From an uncultured Bacteroidales bacterium (GTDB taxonomy: Bacteria; Bacteroidota; Bacteroidia; Bacteroidales; ML635J-15), in contig CALJNE010000081.1 of assembly GCA_937982115.1 (NCBI GenBank), positions 1-60,952 of the forward strand: a stretch of DNA of 60,952 bases. The letters run 5' to 3'. Made by a program: the position numbers and the translations under genes. The notes under the pieces were generated by a model that was given only the letters and a program-made list of their open reading frames with translations, was not told the origin of the DNA and did not search any database. The stretch's first letter is position 1, and each line of letters opens with the position of its first letter. Positions 1-8,106 of the stretch are shown here, piece after piece.

Positions 1-2
1 AG

Positions 3-464
3 CAAAATCATTTTGAGAGGATTTTCAAGAAAAGGCTTTGGAAGGTGGAAAAGCTGATATGTTCAGAAAGATCAGTTTTTGCGAATAAAGATGAATTTAA
101 CTTGAAAAAATTAGAAGTGATTACAGGTAAAAAGAAGCAGAAAGAGATAAAACAAAAGCTACGCTATCAGGAGACGATAATGTATATGTTTAAAAGCTGG
201 ATAAATAATAGTATGCGTGGTGTTGCGACGAAGTATGTAGCCTTGTATGCTAATTATTTCATGAATTATGTTGGGAAAATATTTAATCCTGTTGATAGGC
301 AAAGTTTTATACAGAAATATATCTGGTCATTTTATACTTTGCTTGAAGGATTTTACGAGAGTTTCATTACACAGCATACAGCTATGGAATATAGTATGCC
401 TACAAAGCGAAAATGGAAGACATCGGGAAATTATTATTTTGATTTGAGTTTTAAGAGATATTAA
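3..464 (+). CDS. 3' part of a probable transposase (IS1595/ISXO2-like), cut by window edge
   Basis: The reading frame is open from the first bases of the window, so the gene starts upstream; the first in-window start-like codon (GTG at 45) need not be a real start. The readable part is about 153 codons, basic and rich in aromatic residues. Around 187-270 it reads FKSWINNSMRGVATKYVALY, which resembles the C-terminal W-(x)n-RGV-(x)-KYL-(x)-Y signature of ISXO2-like DDE transposases. No DDE residues can be checked because the N-terminal part is missing. No inverted repeat was identified downstream of the stop. It converges on the radical SAM gene with 28 bp between stops. The family call is by resemblance only; an unrelated hypothetical protein is possible. 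Confidence 0.4.
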   Translation, partial: QNHFERIFKKRLWKVEKLICSERSVFANKDEFNLKKLEVITGKKKQKEIKQKLRYQETIMYMFKSWINNSMRGVATKYVALYANYFMNYVGKIFNPVDRQSFIQKYIWSFYTLLEGFYESFITQHTAMEYSMPTKRKWKTSGNYYFDLSFKRY

Positions 465-492
465 ATTAATTGGTTAAACAAAAAGATTCATG

Positions 493-1869
493 TTATTTCA
501 AAAAAATACTCTTTAAAAAAGCTATGCCACTTTTAAAATTTGATAGACTAAATTTTATTAAGCCGATTAATCTGAAATTTTTTAAATAAATCATTACATT
601 TGCTTTTAAAAGCAATATTCTGAGTTCTTTATTTGAAATATTTTTTAGTTTCAGAACAGTGTTTAATTGCTTGCGATATTCACTCCATTTTGTTGAGTTA
701 TAGGTATAATTGTATTTTTGATTTTTATAGTATTCATAGATTTTTGTTCCGGGGAAAGGAACCATTATAGCAAAAATCGGTTCTGTGGGGTTTAATTTAC
801 AAGCAAATTTAATAGTTTCGTTTATACTTTCTTTTGTTTCGTTGGGATGTCCAAAAATTAAAAAGGCTCCGGTTTTTATCTTGTATTTTTTACACAAATT
901 AAAAGCATTAATGATTTTTTCTTTATTAATCCCTTTGCCAATCATTTTAAGGATTTCGTCATTTCCGGATTCAACGCCAAGTTCAATTTTACTAACCTGA
1001 GCTTTTTTAAGTTTTTTAATAAATTCTTCATTAATAAATGACACATGGGTTTGAATATCCCATTTTACCTTTTTGTAAATCTGTTTTTCAATGATTAAGT
1101 CTAAAATTTTTTCAGCATTTGAATTTTTACTTCCAAAAACTTCGTCACCAAAAGAGATTCGTTTTGGTTGCATATTTTCAATCAGCCATTCTATTTCTTT
1201 GATAGCATTTTCGGCAGAACGTTGTCTTACAATATTTCCATTAGGATTAAAACAAAAATTACAATTGAACGGACAGCCTCTTGAAGTTTGGATGAAATAT
1301 TCTTTTGCTTTTGGCAATAAATGCCAGGCAGGTATTGGAAGTTCGTCGAGATTGGAGATTTTTTCTCGTTCGGGATTTACGATAATCTTATCTTTTTCTC
1401 GGTAGCAAATCCCTTTAATATTAACATACTTATCCTTTTCAGCATATTTTTGACAAAATTCTTTAAAAGAAATTTCTGCCTCACCGATAAAACCAATATC
1501 AAAGGCAGTAAATTCTTGCATACATTGTTCCGGAATTGCTGAAATGTGAGGTCCTCCGACGCTAATTATTGTTTGTGGCAAAACAGATTTTATTTTCTCT
1601 GCAAGTTTTCCTGCATCTTCAATTTCATACGTGAATGAACTAATACCAATGATATCGGGATTAAAGTTTAAAATTATCTTCAATAAATCAACTTCATCAA
1701 GCTGAGAGAACTTAGCATCAATGCACTGCAAATCACTCGTAATTTTTTCTTGTAATAAAACTGCTGCGAGAGAGGCTATTGAATATCGTACAAAGGAGGG
1801 TTTGTCGTATAATGGCTCTACGATTTTGTTTAAAGGAGGTGTTGTTAGAAATATTTTAGGTTTATTCAT
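493..1869 (-). CDS. B12-binding domain radical SAM protein
   Basis: About 458 residues. The N-terminal 150 residues look like a cobalamin-binding Rossmann domain (ISVGGPHISAIPEQ, GEAE). The radical SAM core follows, with its cluster motif RGCPFNCNFCF (cysteines near 199, 203 and 206) and a GVESGNDEILKMIGKG segment typical of the BchE/HpnJ-like class. Such enzymes do radical methylations, cyclisations or rearrangements on lipids, pigments or glycans; the substrate cannot be read. I place the start at the ATG at 1869 rather than an in-frame TTG at 1884; it overlaps the upstream glycosyltransferase by 8 bp. It is the last gene of a three-gene minus-strand operon with a sugar dehydrogenase and a glycosyltransferase, so a role in surface-glycan or glycolipid modification is inferred. 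Confidence 0.85.
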   Translation of the reverse strand: MNKPKIFLTTPPLNKIVEPLYDKPSFVRYSIASLAAVLLQEKITSDLQCIDAKFSQLDEVDLLKIILNFNPDIIGISSFTYEIEDAGKLAEKIKSVLPQTIISVGGPHISAIPEQCMQEFTAFDIGFIGEAEISFKEFCQKYAEKDKYVNIKGICYREKDKIIVNPEREKISNLDELPIPAWHLLPKAKEYFIQTSRGCPFNCNFCFNPNGNIVRQRSAENAIKEIEWLIENMQPKRISFGDEVFGSKNSNAEKILDLIIEKQIYKKVKWDIQTHVSFINEEFIKKLKKAQVSKIELGVESGNDEILKMIGKGINKEKIINAFNLCKKYKIKTGAFLIFGHPNETKESINETIKFACKLNPTEPIFAIMVPFPGTKIYEYYKNQKYNYTYNSTKWSEYRKQLNTVLKLKNISNKELRILLLKANVMIYLKNFRLIGLIKFSLSNFKSGIAFLKSIFLK

Positions 1870-2551
1870 TTTTCTGTAAAGCAATGTAAAGTTTAAGAGT
1901 TTCGCGTATTGCCAGGAAAATTGTTTTTAACGATGCTCCTTTTGAAACTCCTCCCTGACGTGGATGATATGTGGATTGAACTTCGATGATTTTGTATCCC
2001 GAACGTATCATTTTTGCACAAATTTCACTTTCTACCAGAGAGCTAGTCAGTACCGGAGTAATATGGTCAAAGAATTGTTTTTTATAAATTTTTACCCAAT
2101 TAACATCTCTAATTTTTATATTAAGAAAATATCTATTTAGAATTTTATTGAAAAAACTTAAAATCTTGCGAAAAGCTGTATAACGAGTCTTTTGTGTTCT
2201 GTAAAATGAAATAAAAGTATTATCGTCAAATTCAGCAAAAGGAATTAGTTCTTCGGGATTAAACTGTCCATCTCCGGGTATGGCACAAATATTCTCATAT
2301 TGAGCAGCTTTATAACCTGAAAGTAATGCTTCACCAATACCTCTGTTTTTTGTGTGATTTATTACTTTAATTCTTTTCTCGTCAAAATCTTGAATAATTT
2401 TTAGCGTATTATCGGTACTGCCGTCATTAACGATTATAAGCTCTGATTTTTCCGGGTTCAGTCTATTGAGGACGCGTAACGAGGATTTAATGACGTTTTC
2501 TATTGCGTCCTGTTCATTATAAGCAAATATAATTAAAGACCAAGATTGCAT
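1862..2551 (-). CDS. Family 2 glycosyltransferase (DPM1/GtrB-like)
   Basis: 229 residues with a GT-A fold signature: SLIIFAYNEQDAIENVI at the N terminus, ELIIVNDGSTDNT and a GDGQFNPEEL metal-binding motif. Length and motifs match short polyprenyl-phosphate-type GT2 enzymes that lack C-terminal membrane helices. It would transfer a sugar from a nucleotide donor to a lipid or glycan acceptor at the cytoplasmic face. The ATG shares one base with the stop of the upstream dehydrogenase (TAATG), so the two are almost certainly translated together. Acceptor and donor are unknown. Confidence 0.85.
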   Translation of the reverse strand: MQSWSLIIFAYNEQDAIENVIKSSLRVLNRLNPEKSELIIVNDGSTDNTLKIIQDFDEKRIKVINHTKNRGIGEALLSGYKAAQYENICAIPGDGQFNPEELIPFAEFDDNTFISFYRTQKTRYTAFRKILSFFNKILNRYFLNIKIRDVNWVKIYKKQFFDHITPVLTSSLVESEICAKMIRSGYKIIEVQSTYHPRQGGVSKGASLKTIFLAIRETLKLYIALQKNE

Positions 2552-3549
2552 TACAATAAAACTGTTTTCCCCTGGTTTTGTAATGATAATTTAGCTTTAT
2601 CCAGGATTTGAGCTATTTTCAGACTTATCTGAAGATTTTGAATGTCTTGTTGATTTCTGATTACGCAGTTAGCAAATGCATCAATCATTATTTTTAAAGG
2701 TTCCATTGTATCATATTTTGGGACAAAAACATCTCCACGACGATAGTCAATAAGAATTCTCTCTTTTTCATCAGAGTTGAAGGTGATACCGGAATCATAA
2801 ATCTTAATTTTTTCGGATGGCTCAATGTCGTTGTATATCAACATTTTTTTGTCGCCTCCGATAATCATTTGCCTAATCTTAACAGGAGCAGACCAACTGC
2901 AATGAATATGAATAATTAAATCAGAATTGTAAAACAATGTGAGATATGCTAAATTTTCAATATCTTTTTTGATGTGACATCTACCAACAGCACTCACTGC
3001 AACCGGATTTTCTTCGATAAAAGATAAAATTACTGATAAATCATGAGTTGCCAAATCCCCAAGAACATTCACATCATTCTGAAATATTCCTAAATTTATT
3101 CTTGTTGAGTCTATGTATAAAATTTTTCCTAAGTCTCCGGATTTAATGATTTCATAAATTTTTTTAATTGCCCCGTTATATAAAAAGGTAAAGTCAGAAA
3201 AAATTATCAATTTATTTGAAACGGCAATGTTTATTAATTCTTCGGTTTCTTTAAAACTGAGTGCCATAGGCTTTTCAACCAAAACATGTTTACCAGCGAG
3301 TAAAGATTGTTTAGTTAAAATATAATGCTGACTTGGATTTGTCGCAACAACAACACAATGGACATTTTCGTCATTAATAATTTCTTGAGGATTATGTGTA
3401 AAACGAGTGTGAGGGTAAAGTTTTTTTGCTTCGTTTAACCTATTTTCATCTTTATCACAGATATAATATAAATCCATTACGGGATGATGGTTTATGTTCC
3501 GAGCAAGATTAGGTCCCCAATATCCGTATCCAATTAATGCTGTATTCAT
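2551..3549 (-). CDS. Gfo/Idh/MocA family NAD(P)-dependent oxidoreductase
   Basis: 332 residues. The N terminus has a dinucleotide-binding loop (ALIGYGYWGPNLARNI), and the family motif HVLVEKPMAL follows with its EKP catalytic lysine region. The C-terminal substrate domain is of normal length. Members oxidise sugar or nucleotide-sugar hydroxyls. A DegT/StrS aminotransferase is transcribed divergently 64 bp away. That pair is the classical route to a 3-amino (or other amino) nucleotide sugar (WbpB/WbpE- or WlbA-like logic), so I infer this enzyme makes the keto-sugar that the aminotransferase uses. First gene of the minus-strand operon. Confidence 0.88.
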   Translation of the reverse strand: MNTALIGYGYWGPNLARNINHHPVMDLYYICDKDENRLNEAKKLYPHTRFTHNPQEIINDENVHCVVVATNPSQHYILTKQSLLAGKHVLVEKPMALSFKETEELINIAVSNKLIIFSDFTFLYNGAIKKIYEIIKSGDLGKILYIDSTRINLGIFQNDVNVLGDLATHDLSVILSFIEENPVAVSAVGRCHIKKDIENLAYLTLFYNSDLIIHIHCSWSAPVKIRQMIIGGDKKMLIYNDIEPSEKIKIYDSGITFNSDEKERILIDYRRGDVFVPKYDTMEPLKIMIDAFANCVIRNQQDIQNLQISLKIAQILDKAKLSLQNQGKTVLL

Positions 3550-3613
3550 GATAAAAACTTTTGTTTTGTAAAAATAAAAAAATTATTATTGTTAAAAAAT
3601 TTTTAATCAATTT

Positions 3614-4720
3614 ATGAATATACCATTTAATAACCTGAAATTAATCCATAGTCCTATAAAAGACGAAATTTTGAGAAATTTTTCGGATATTATTGATGAT
3701 TCTGCTTTTGTAGGGGGCAAATATGTTGAAGAATTTGAAAAAGCATTTGCCGAAAAATTAGGTACAAAACATTGTATTGGTGTCAGTAATGGGACTACAG
3801 CATTATGGGTTGCAATGAAATCATGCGGAATAGGGATTGGAGATGAAGTAATTTTACCTGCAAATACTTTTTTTGCCTGTGCCGAAGCAGTTGAAATGTG
3901 CGGAGCTGTTCCGGTTTTTGTTGATAATGATGAATACTTTAATATTGATATTACAAAAATAGAAAACGCTATCAGCCCAAGAACAAAAATGATTATGGCT
4001 GTGCATCTTTATGGGCAGGCTTGTGAAATAGAAAGAATTTCAGAAATTTGTAAAAAACATAATCTTTTATTGCTTGAAGATTGTTCACAGTCTCACTTTT
4101 CAAAATATAGAGGAAAATATTGCGGTACTTATGGAGATATCGCAACGTTTTCTTTCTATCCGGGAAAAAATCTCGGTGCTTTTGGCGATGCCGGAGGAAT
4201 AGTTACAAACGATGATATTTTGGCAGAACGTTGCAAACTCTTTCGTAATCATGGCGAAGCAGGAAAATCAAACCACGTAATGGTTGGATTCAATTGCAGA
4301 ATAAATCCTTTTCAAGCGGTTGCTCTAAAGGTGAAGTTAAGATTCATTGATGATTGGATTGCAAAACGTAAAATGATTGCCGACTTGTATCAAAAACATT
4401 TGGCTGATTGTGAAAAAATTCACTTACCAAAAACAAAAGAAAACTCAGTTCATACATTCCATTTATTTGTAATTCTTGCAGAAGATAGGGAAAATTTAAG
4501 AAATTTTCTCATCGAAAAAGGTATAGCAACAGGAATTCATTATCCTGTGCCATTACCTTTTCTGCCTGTTTATCAAGAATGTTATTCAAACAAAGAAATC
4601 TTATTTCCAAATGCCAAAAATTTTTCTTCAAAAATTCTGTCATTACCAATTTTTCCCGGCATGACAGAAGAACAAATTAAATATGTATGTGAAAATATTT
4701 TAAGTTTTTATTCAAAATAG
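3614..4720 (+). CDS. DegT/DnrJ/EryC1/StrS sugar aminotransferase
   Basis: 368 residues, full length for the family. PLP features are readable: GVSNGTTALWVA near the N terminus, the aspartate of LLLEDCSQ (D156) that contacts the pyridine nitrogen, and the Schiff-base lysine in FYPGKNLGAFGDAGG (K185). The C-terminal IHYPVPLP segment is typical of nucleotide-sugar aminotransferases. The predicted reaction is PLP-dependent transfer of an amino group to a keto-sugar nucleotide. It is divergent from the Gfo/Idh/MocA gene and ends 6 bp before the convergent T9SS peptidase gene. Confidence 0.9.
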   Translation: MNIPFNNLKLIHSPIKDEILRNFSDIIDDSAFVGGKYVEEFEKAFAEKLGTKHCIGVSNGTTALWVAMKSCGIGIGDEVILPANTFFACAEAVEMCGAVPVFVDNDEYFNIDITKIENAISPRTKMIMAVHLYGQACEIERISEICKKHNLLLLEDCSQSHFSKYRGKYCGTYGDIATFSFYPGKNLGAFGDAGGIVTNDDILAERCKLFRNHGEAGKSNHVMVGFNCRINPFQAVALKVKLRFIDDWIAKRKMIADLYQKHLADCEKIHLPKTKENSVHTFHLFVILAEDRENLRNFLIEKGIATGIHYPVPLPFLPVYQECYSNKEILFPNAKNFSSKILSLPIFPGMTEEQIKYVCENILSFYSK

Positions 4721-4725
4721 TATTT

Positions 4726-7572
4726 CTATTTATCTAATACGAACTTTAATACTTGACTATTTTCTCCTTTTTCAATTATTAGAAAATAAATAGAATTGTC
4801 GAGAAAATTAAGAATAAGTTCATTTTCAGGTTTTACTTTAGAAAATAATACTTTTCCATCAATGGATAAGATAGTTAATTTATCTATTTCAGAGTTGTTG
4901 TCAATTTTTAGTATTCCTCTGCAAGGATTAGGATATATTTTGCAAGTGCTAAAGTATGAATAATCATTTGAAGTTGGAATGTGGACGATAATGCGATTTT
5001 CATCAATATATGTATTAGGAGCACAACCTTGATTGTAGGCAGTTAAACTAACTTGATATTCTCCTGATTCAGTATAAATGCAGTATGGATTTATATCTGT
5101 GGATGTCGAACCGTTACCAAAATCCCAAAGATATGCATCGGCATTTTGCGAAAGATTACTAAAAATAGCAATACTTTCAGGTAAATATAAATCATGATTA
5201 AGGACACTAAAATATGCAAAGGGCGGTTCATGAATTCTCACAAAATTATTTATTACTAAAGTGTCTGTTTCGTATAACCCATGTGCTATTAAAGTTGCAT
5301 TGTAGATTCCCGGAGCATCATATATTACGATTGGTTCAGAAAGAGTTCCTGAAATTTGATATGCTTCGGGAAAAATCCATTCGCAATTTACATAGTTAGT
5401 AGAATTGTTAACAATCTGAATTTCTTGATTAGTGCAAAAATTATAAGCATTTACTGAGAATTGTGCTTTTGGAGGCATTATTCTTTGAAACTTCACAGCA
5501 TCAAAAGCCAAAGGTTCAGAGGCATAGCCAGTTGAATCCCCAAGGTAAACATAAAAATCTTTTCCCTGAATAAACTTGAAATCTCCCAGTTCTACCCATT
5601 CATTTTGATATTCTCCTTGGTTTTTAATAATAATAGTACAAGTATCTTCATGATAAATGCGATAGTGAGCATTTTGGGCAGTAGCATTATCGGATGGTAT
5701 AAAGGCAGAGATTTTGTAATAACCTTCATCTGATAAATTTGGTGTCCATGTAACCCAACAAATATCATTTGATGTTGCCATTGACCCTGTCCACCAGTAA
5801 TGATTATTATATCCGCCGTTTACGTCTCTGTAATATCTCATCGTACTTCCGGCTTCACTATTGTTCATTTCAAATCCATTATGAAAAAATAAATCATCAA
5901 TAATTGTGTCATTATATACTACTTCTTGTGTATGGGCCGTAACAGTCCATGCAATTACACCATAACTTCCATTATAGTCAAGATTTTGAAAGCCATTGTT
6001 ATATCCGGGCCAATCGTAATAAACCTTATGTCCGTCGTAACTTGGCCAACTAGGAGTATTCTTATCGCCGTATGGTTCACTGAAAATTAAAGTTCGTTGT
6101 CCAACAACGTAACCTTTAGTTAATATCAAATGACCTGCACTTGTAAGCATGGCACACATGGGAAGTGGATATTGATTGTCAATTTCATTTGTAACAGAAT
6201 TCCAAGTAACAGAACTATTCCAAGCCTGAGAGGACTCAAAATAATGCAATTCCATATAATTCCTCATTTTTGAATTCGGAGAGCCTAATCCCCACATATA
6301 ACCATAACCTCCATAAGCAACATCGCCACCGGAAGTCGTAGCCGAGTTTTCAAAGTAATACTCGTTAAACCTATATTTGGTACAAACGTAATTCCCATAA
6401 TTACTTACATGAGGATAAAGTTTTGTAACGTTTACAGGCCATTTAGGCAATCTGTTATAATACGAAATAGCCATAATTGCACAAGTGGGAGCACAAGACC
6501 CATTACCGTAATGTGAATTTGGAGTATCATACACTTGATGTGTATATGGCACTTCGCCCGGAATTAAAACTTCTGCTTTTGTATCAAGTGTGCGACTGTA
6601 TATTTCGTTAATCTCAAATTCAGGAACATTTATCTCCTTAATTTCTCCTGAAATAATATTTTGTTTGTATATCTTTTTTGAATTATAAGTGTGATAGATG
6701 ATTTCATTTTCACCGATAAATACAGCTTGCATTTCGGCAATATCAGAAGTATTTGTAATATTTAAAAACTTTCCGGACTTGTAATCTACAATAAAAATAT
6801 CTGAATTTTGAAGATATTCGTCGGTTGTTTTTGTTAAATAAAAAATTATTTTCTCACTGTCTGGTGACCATTGTGGATATAATCCATAAGGTAATTGATA
6901 TGTTTTTTGAGTTTCAATTTCAAAAACATAAATATAATCCGACTGGTAAAGCAATTTTTTCCCGTCAGGAGAGAATCTCGGATATGATGAGTTTTTATTT
7001 ATTTCCGAAATTATTATTGACTTTTGATTATTTAAATCTTTAAGGTAAATAACCCCATCAATATCATAAGCTACAAATCTTTCATCTTTTGAAATCGAAA
7101 TGTAATTAGAATAATCTTCAAGAACATAAACTCGATGACTATTTTTTGATGAAATGTGTAAAGTGTTTTCGACAGTATATACAATTGAATTATCCGAAAA
7201 AACCGGTTGTCCGCAAAATTTTTGTGGTACATCAAGTTTTATTAGTTTGTTTTCTGCAAAACTATATACTGCTGGAGTTTGACCTTCGTTCCCAATTATT
7301 TTAAATCCTATTGCCTTCCTGTCAGGAGAAATACTGTAGTATCTTCCACAACCCGGTGAAGTTTGAATTGTTTTGAATTCACCATCTTTTAGAAAATATA
7401 AATTATTATAGTAATTATCAGTAAATAAAATTCCTCCATCAACAGTATTTACATCACAAAAATATTTGGATGCTTCAACATCATAAGCATTTAAGTCTAA
7501 ACTTTGACTAAATATTGAACATGAAATTAAAATGCTTATGAAAACTATTAAAACATTATTCAATCTTTTCAT
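4726..7572 (-). CDS. T9SS-secreted multidomain protein with C39-like peptidase domain
   Basis: 948 residues. A signal peptide (hydrophobic to about residue 22, ending SIFSQ) is followed by a TolB/WD40-like beta-propeller region to about 330 (repeats such as ISPDRK, FSPDGKKL, WSPDSEKI). A C39_2-like cysteine peptidase domain follows at about 345-555 (SCAPTCAIMAISYYN with the candidate nucleophile near 360; SAGHLILTKGY with the candidate histidine near 480). Then come a golvesin C-terminal-like beta-sandwich (about 565-700, with YYKISAFIPS and YLGDSTGYASEPLAFDAVKF), two PKD-like segments (WDFGNGSTSTDINP) and a type A T9SS sorting domain (IYPNPCRGILKIDN, last 75 residues). It should be exported by T9SS and anchored or released at the cell surface. 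Its last bases are convergent with the aminotransferase gene, and its start overlaps the upstream lipoprotein gene by 17 bp. Confidence 0.85.
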   Translation of the reverse strand: MKRLNNVLIVFISILISCSIFSQSLDLNAYDVEASKYFCDVNTVDGGILFTDNYYNNLYFLKDGEFKTIQTSPGCGRYYSISPDRKAIGFKIIGNEGQTPAVYSFAENKLIKLDVPQKFCGQPVFSDNSIVYTVENTLHISSKNSHRVYVLEDYSNYISISKDERFVAYDIDGVIYLKDLNNQKSIIISEINKNSSYPRFSPDGKKLLYQSDYIYVFEIETQKTYQLPYGLYPQWSPDSEKIIFYLTKTTDEYLQNSDIFIVDYKSGKFLNITNTSDIAEMQAVFIGENEIIYHTYNSKKIYKQNIISGEIKEINVPEFEINEIYSRTLDTKAEVLIPGEVPYTHQVYDTPNSHYGNGSCAPTCAIMAISYYNRLPKWPVNVTKLYPHVSNYGNYVCTKYRFNEYYFENSATTSGGDVAYGGYGYMWGLGSPNSKMRNYMELHYFESSQAWNSSVTWNSVTNEIDNQYPLPMCAMLTSAGHLILTKGYVVGQRTLIFSEPYGDKNTPSWPSYDGHKVYYDWPGYNNGFQNLDYNGSYGVIAWTVTAHTQEVVYNDTIIDDLFFHNGFEMNNSEAGSTMRYYRDVNGGYNNHYWWTGSMATSNDICWVTWTPNLSDEGYYKISAFIPSDNATAQNAHYRIYHEDTCTIIIKNQGEYQNEWVELGDFKFIQGKDFYVYLGDSTGYASEPLAFDAVKFQRIMPPKAQFSVNAYNFCTNQEIQIVNNSTNYVNCEWIFPEAYQISGTLSEPIVIYDAPGIYNATLIAHGLYETDTLVINNFVRIHEPPFAYFSVLNHDLYLPESIAIFSNLSQNADAYLWDFGNGSTSTDINPYCIYTESGEYQVSLTAYNQGCAPNTYIDENRIIVHIPTSNDYSYFSTCKIYPNPCRGILKIDNNSEIDKLTILSIDGKVLFSKVKPENELILNFLDNSIYFLIIEKGENSQVLKFVLDK

Positions 7573-8077
7573 ACTTCGTGATAGTTATTACAGTTTGACC
7601 ATTTGAGGATTCCGTATTTCTTAACCAGAGTTCTTTTTTAGTGAGTTTAATAATCTCTGATTCTAATGTTTCACTATTTACTGTTATAATTATTTTTTCT
7701 TTTTCTTCGTCAAGTTGCCAATTAATTTGTTGGGATTGAGTAAAAGGAAAATTAAAGCCTTCTATATTTATGTTTGCCGATATGGTAATCAATCCGGTGT
7801 TGTTTTTTTCGAGTTTCATGCGAATGTAATTTAATCTTATATCACTGACATCAATATCTATACTGTCAGGAATAAAGTTTGATGCAGAATTTAAAAACTC
7901 GTTAATGTTGATTTCTTCTCCATTAACAATGGTATGTTTTAACTCCCATGTCCCAATTAGCCTTTTGTTTACGGATAACAATGTGAAAGAAGGACCTTCT
8001 TCATATTTTTTGCAAGATGCAACAGCAAAAAATAAAATTAAACTAATAGCAGTTAATTTAAAAAGTTTTTTTCTCAT
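7556..8077 (-). CDS. Lipocalin-like small lipoprotein
   Basis: 173 residues. The N terminus MRKKLFKLTAISLILFFAVA followed by SCKK is a lipoprotein signal with the lipobox cysteine at 22. The mature part opens with LIGTWELKHTIVNGEEI and has alternating beta strands (GLITISANINI, INWQLDEEKEKIIITV), resembling lipocalin-like lipoproteins common in Bacteroidota; ligand unknown. It lies 29 bp downstream of the alpha-2-macroglobulin gene and overlaps the following T9SS gene by 17 bp, so the three probably form one operon. Confidence 0.65.
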   Translation of the reverse strand: MRKKLFKLTAISLILFFAVASCKKYEEGPSFTLLSVNKRLIGTWELKHTIVNGEEININEFLNSASNFIPDSIDIDVSDIRLNYIRMKLEKNNTGLITISANINIEGFNFPFTQSQQINWQLDEEKEKIIITVNSETLESEIIKLTKKELWLRNTESSNGQTVITITKYEKIE

Positions 8078-8106
8078 AGTTTAAAATTTTAAAGTTAAAA
8101 ATATTA

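Noticed and set aside
45-464. Complete intact gene starting at GTG 45
   Set aside because: The frame is open upstream to the window edge, so the true start lies outside; it is annotated as a 3' fragment.
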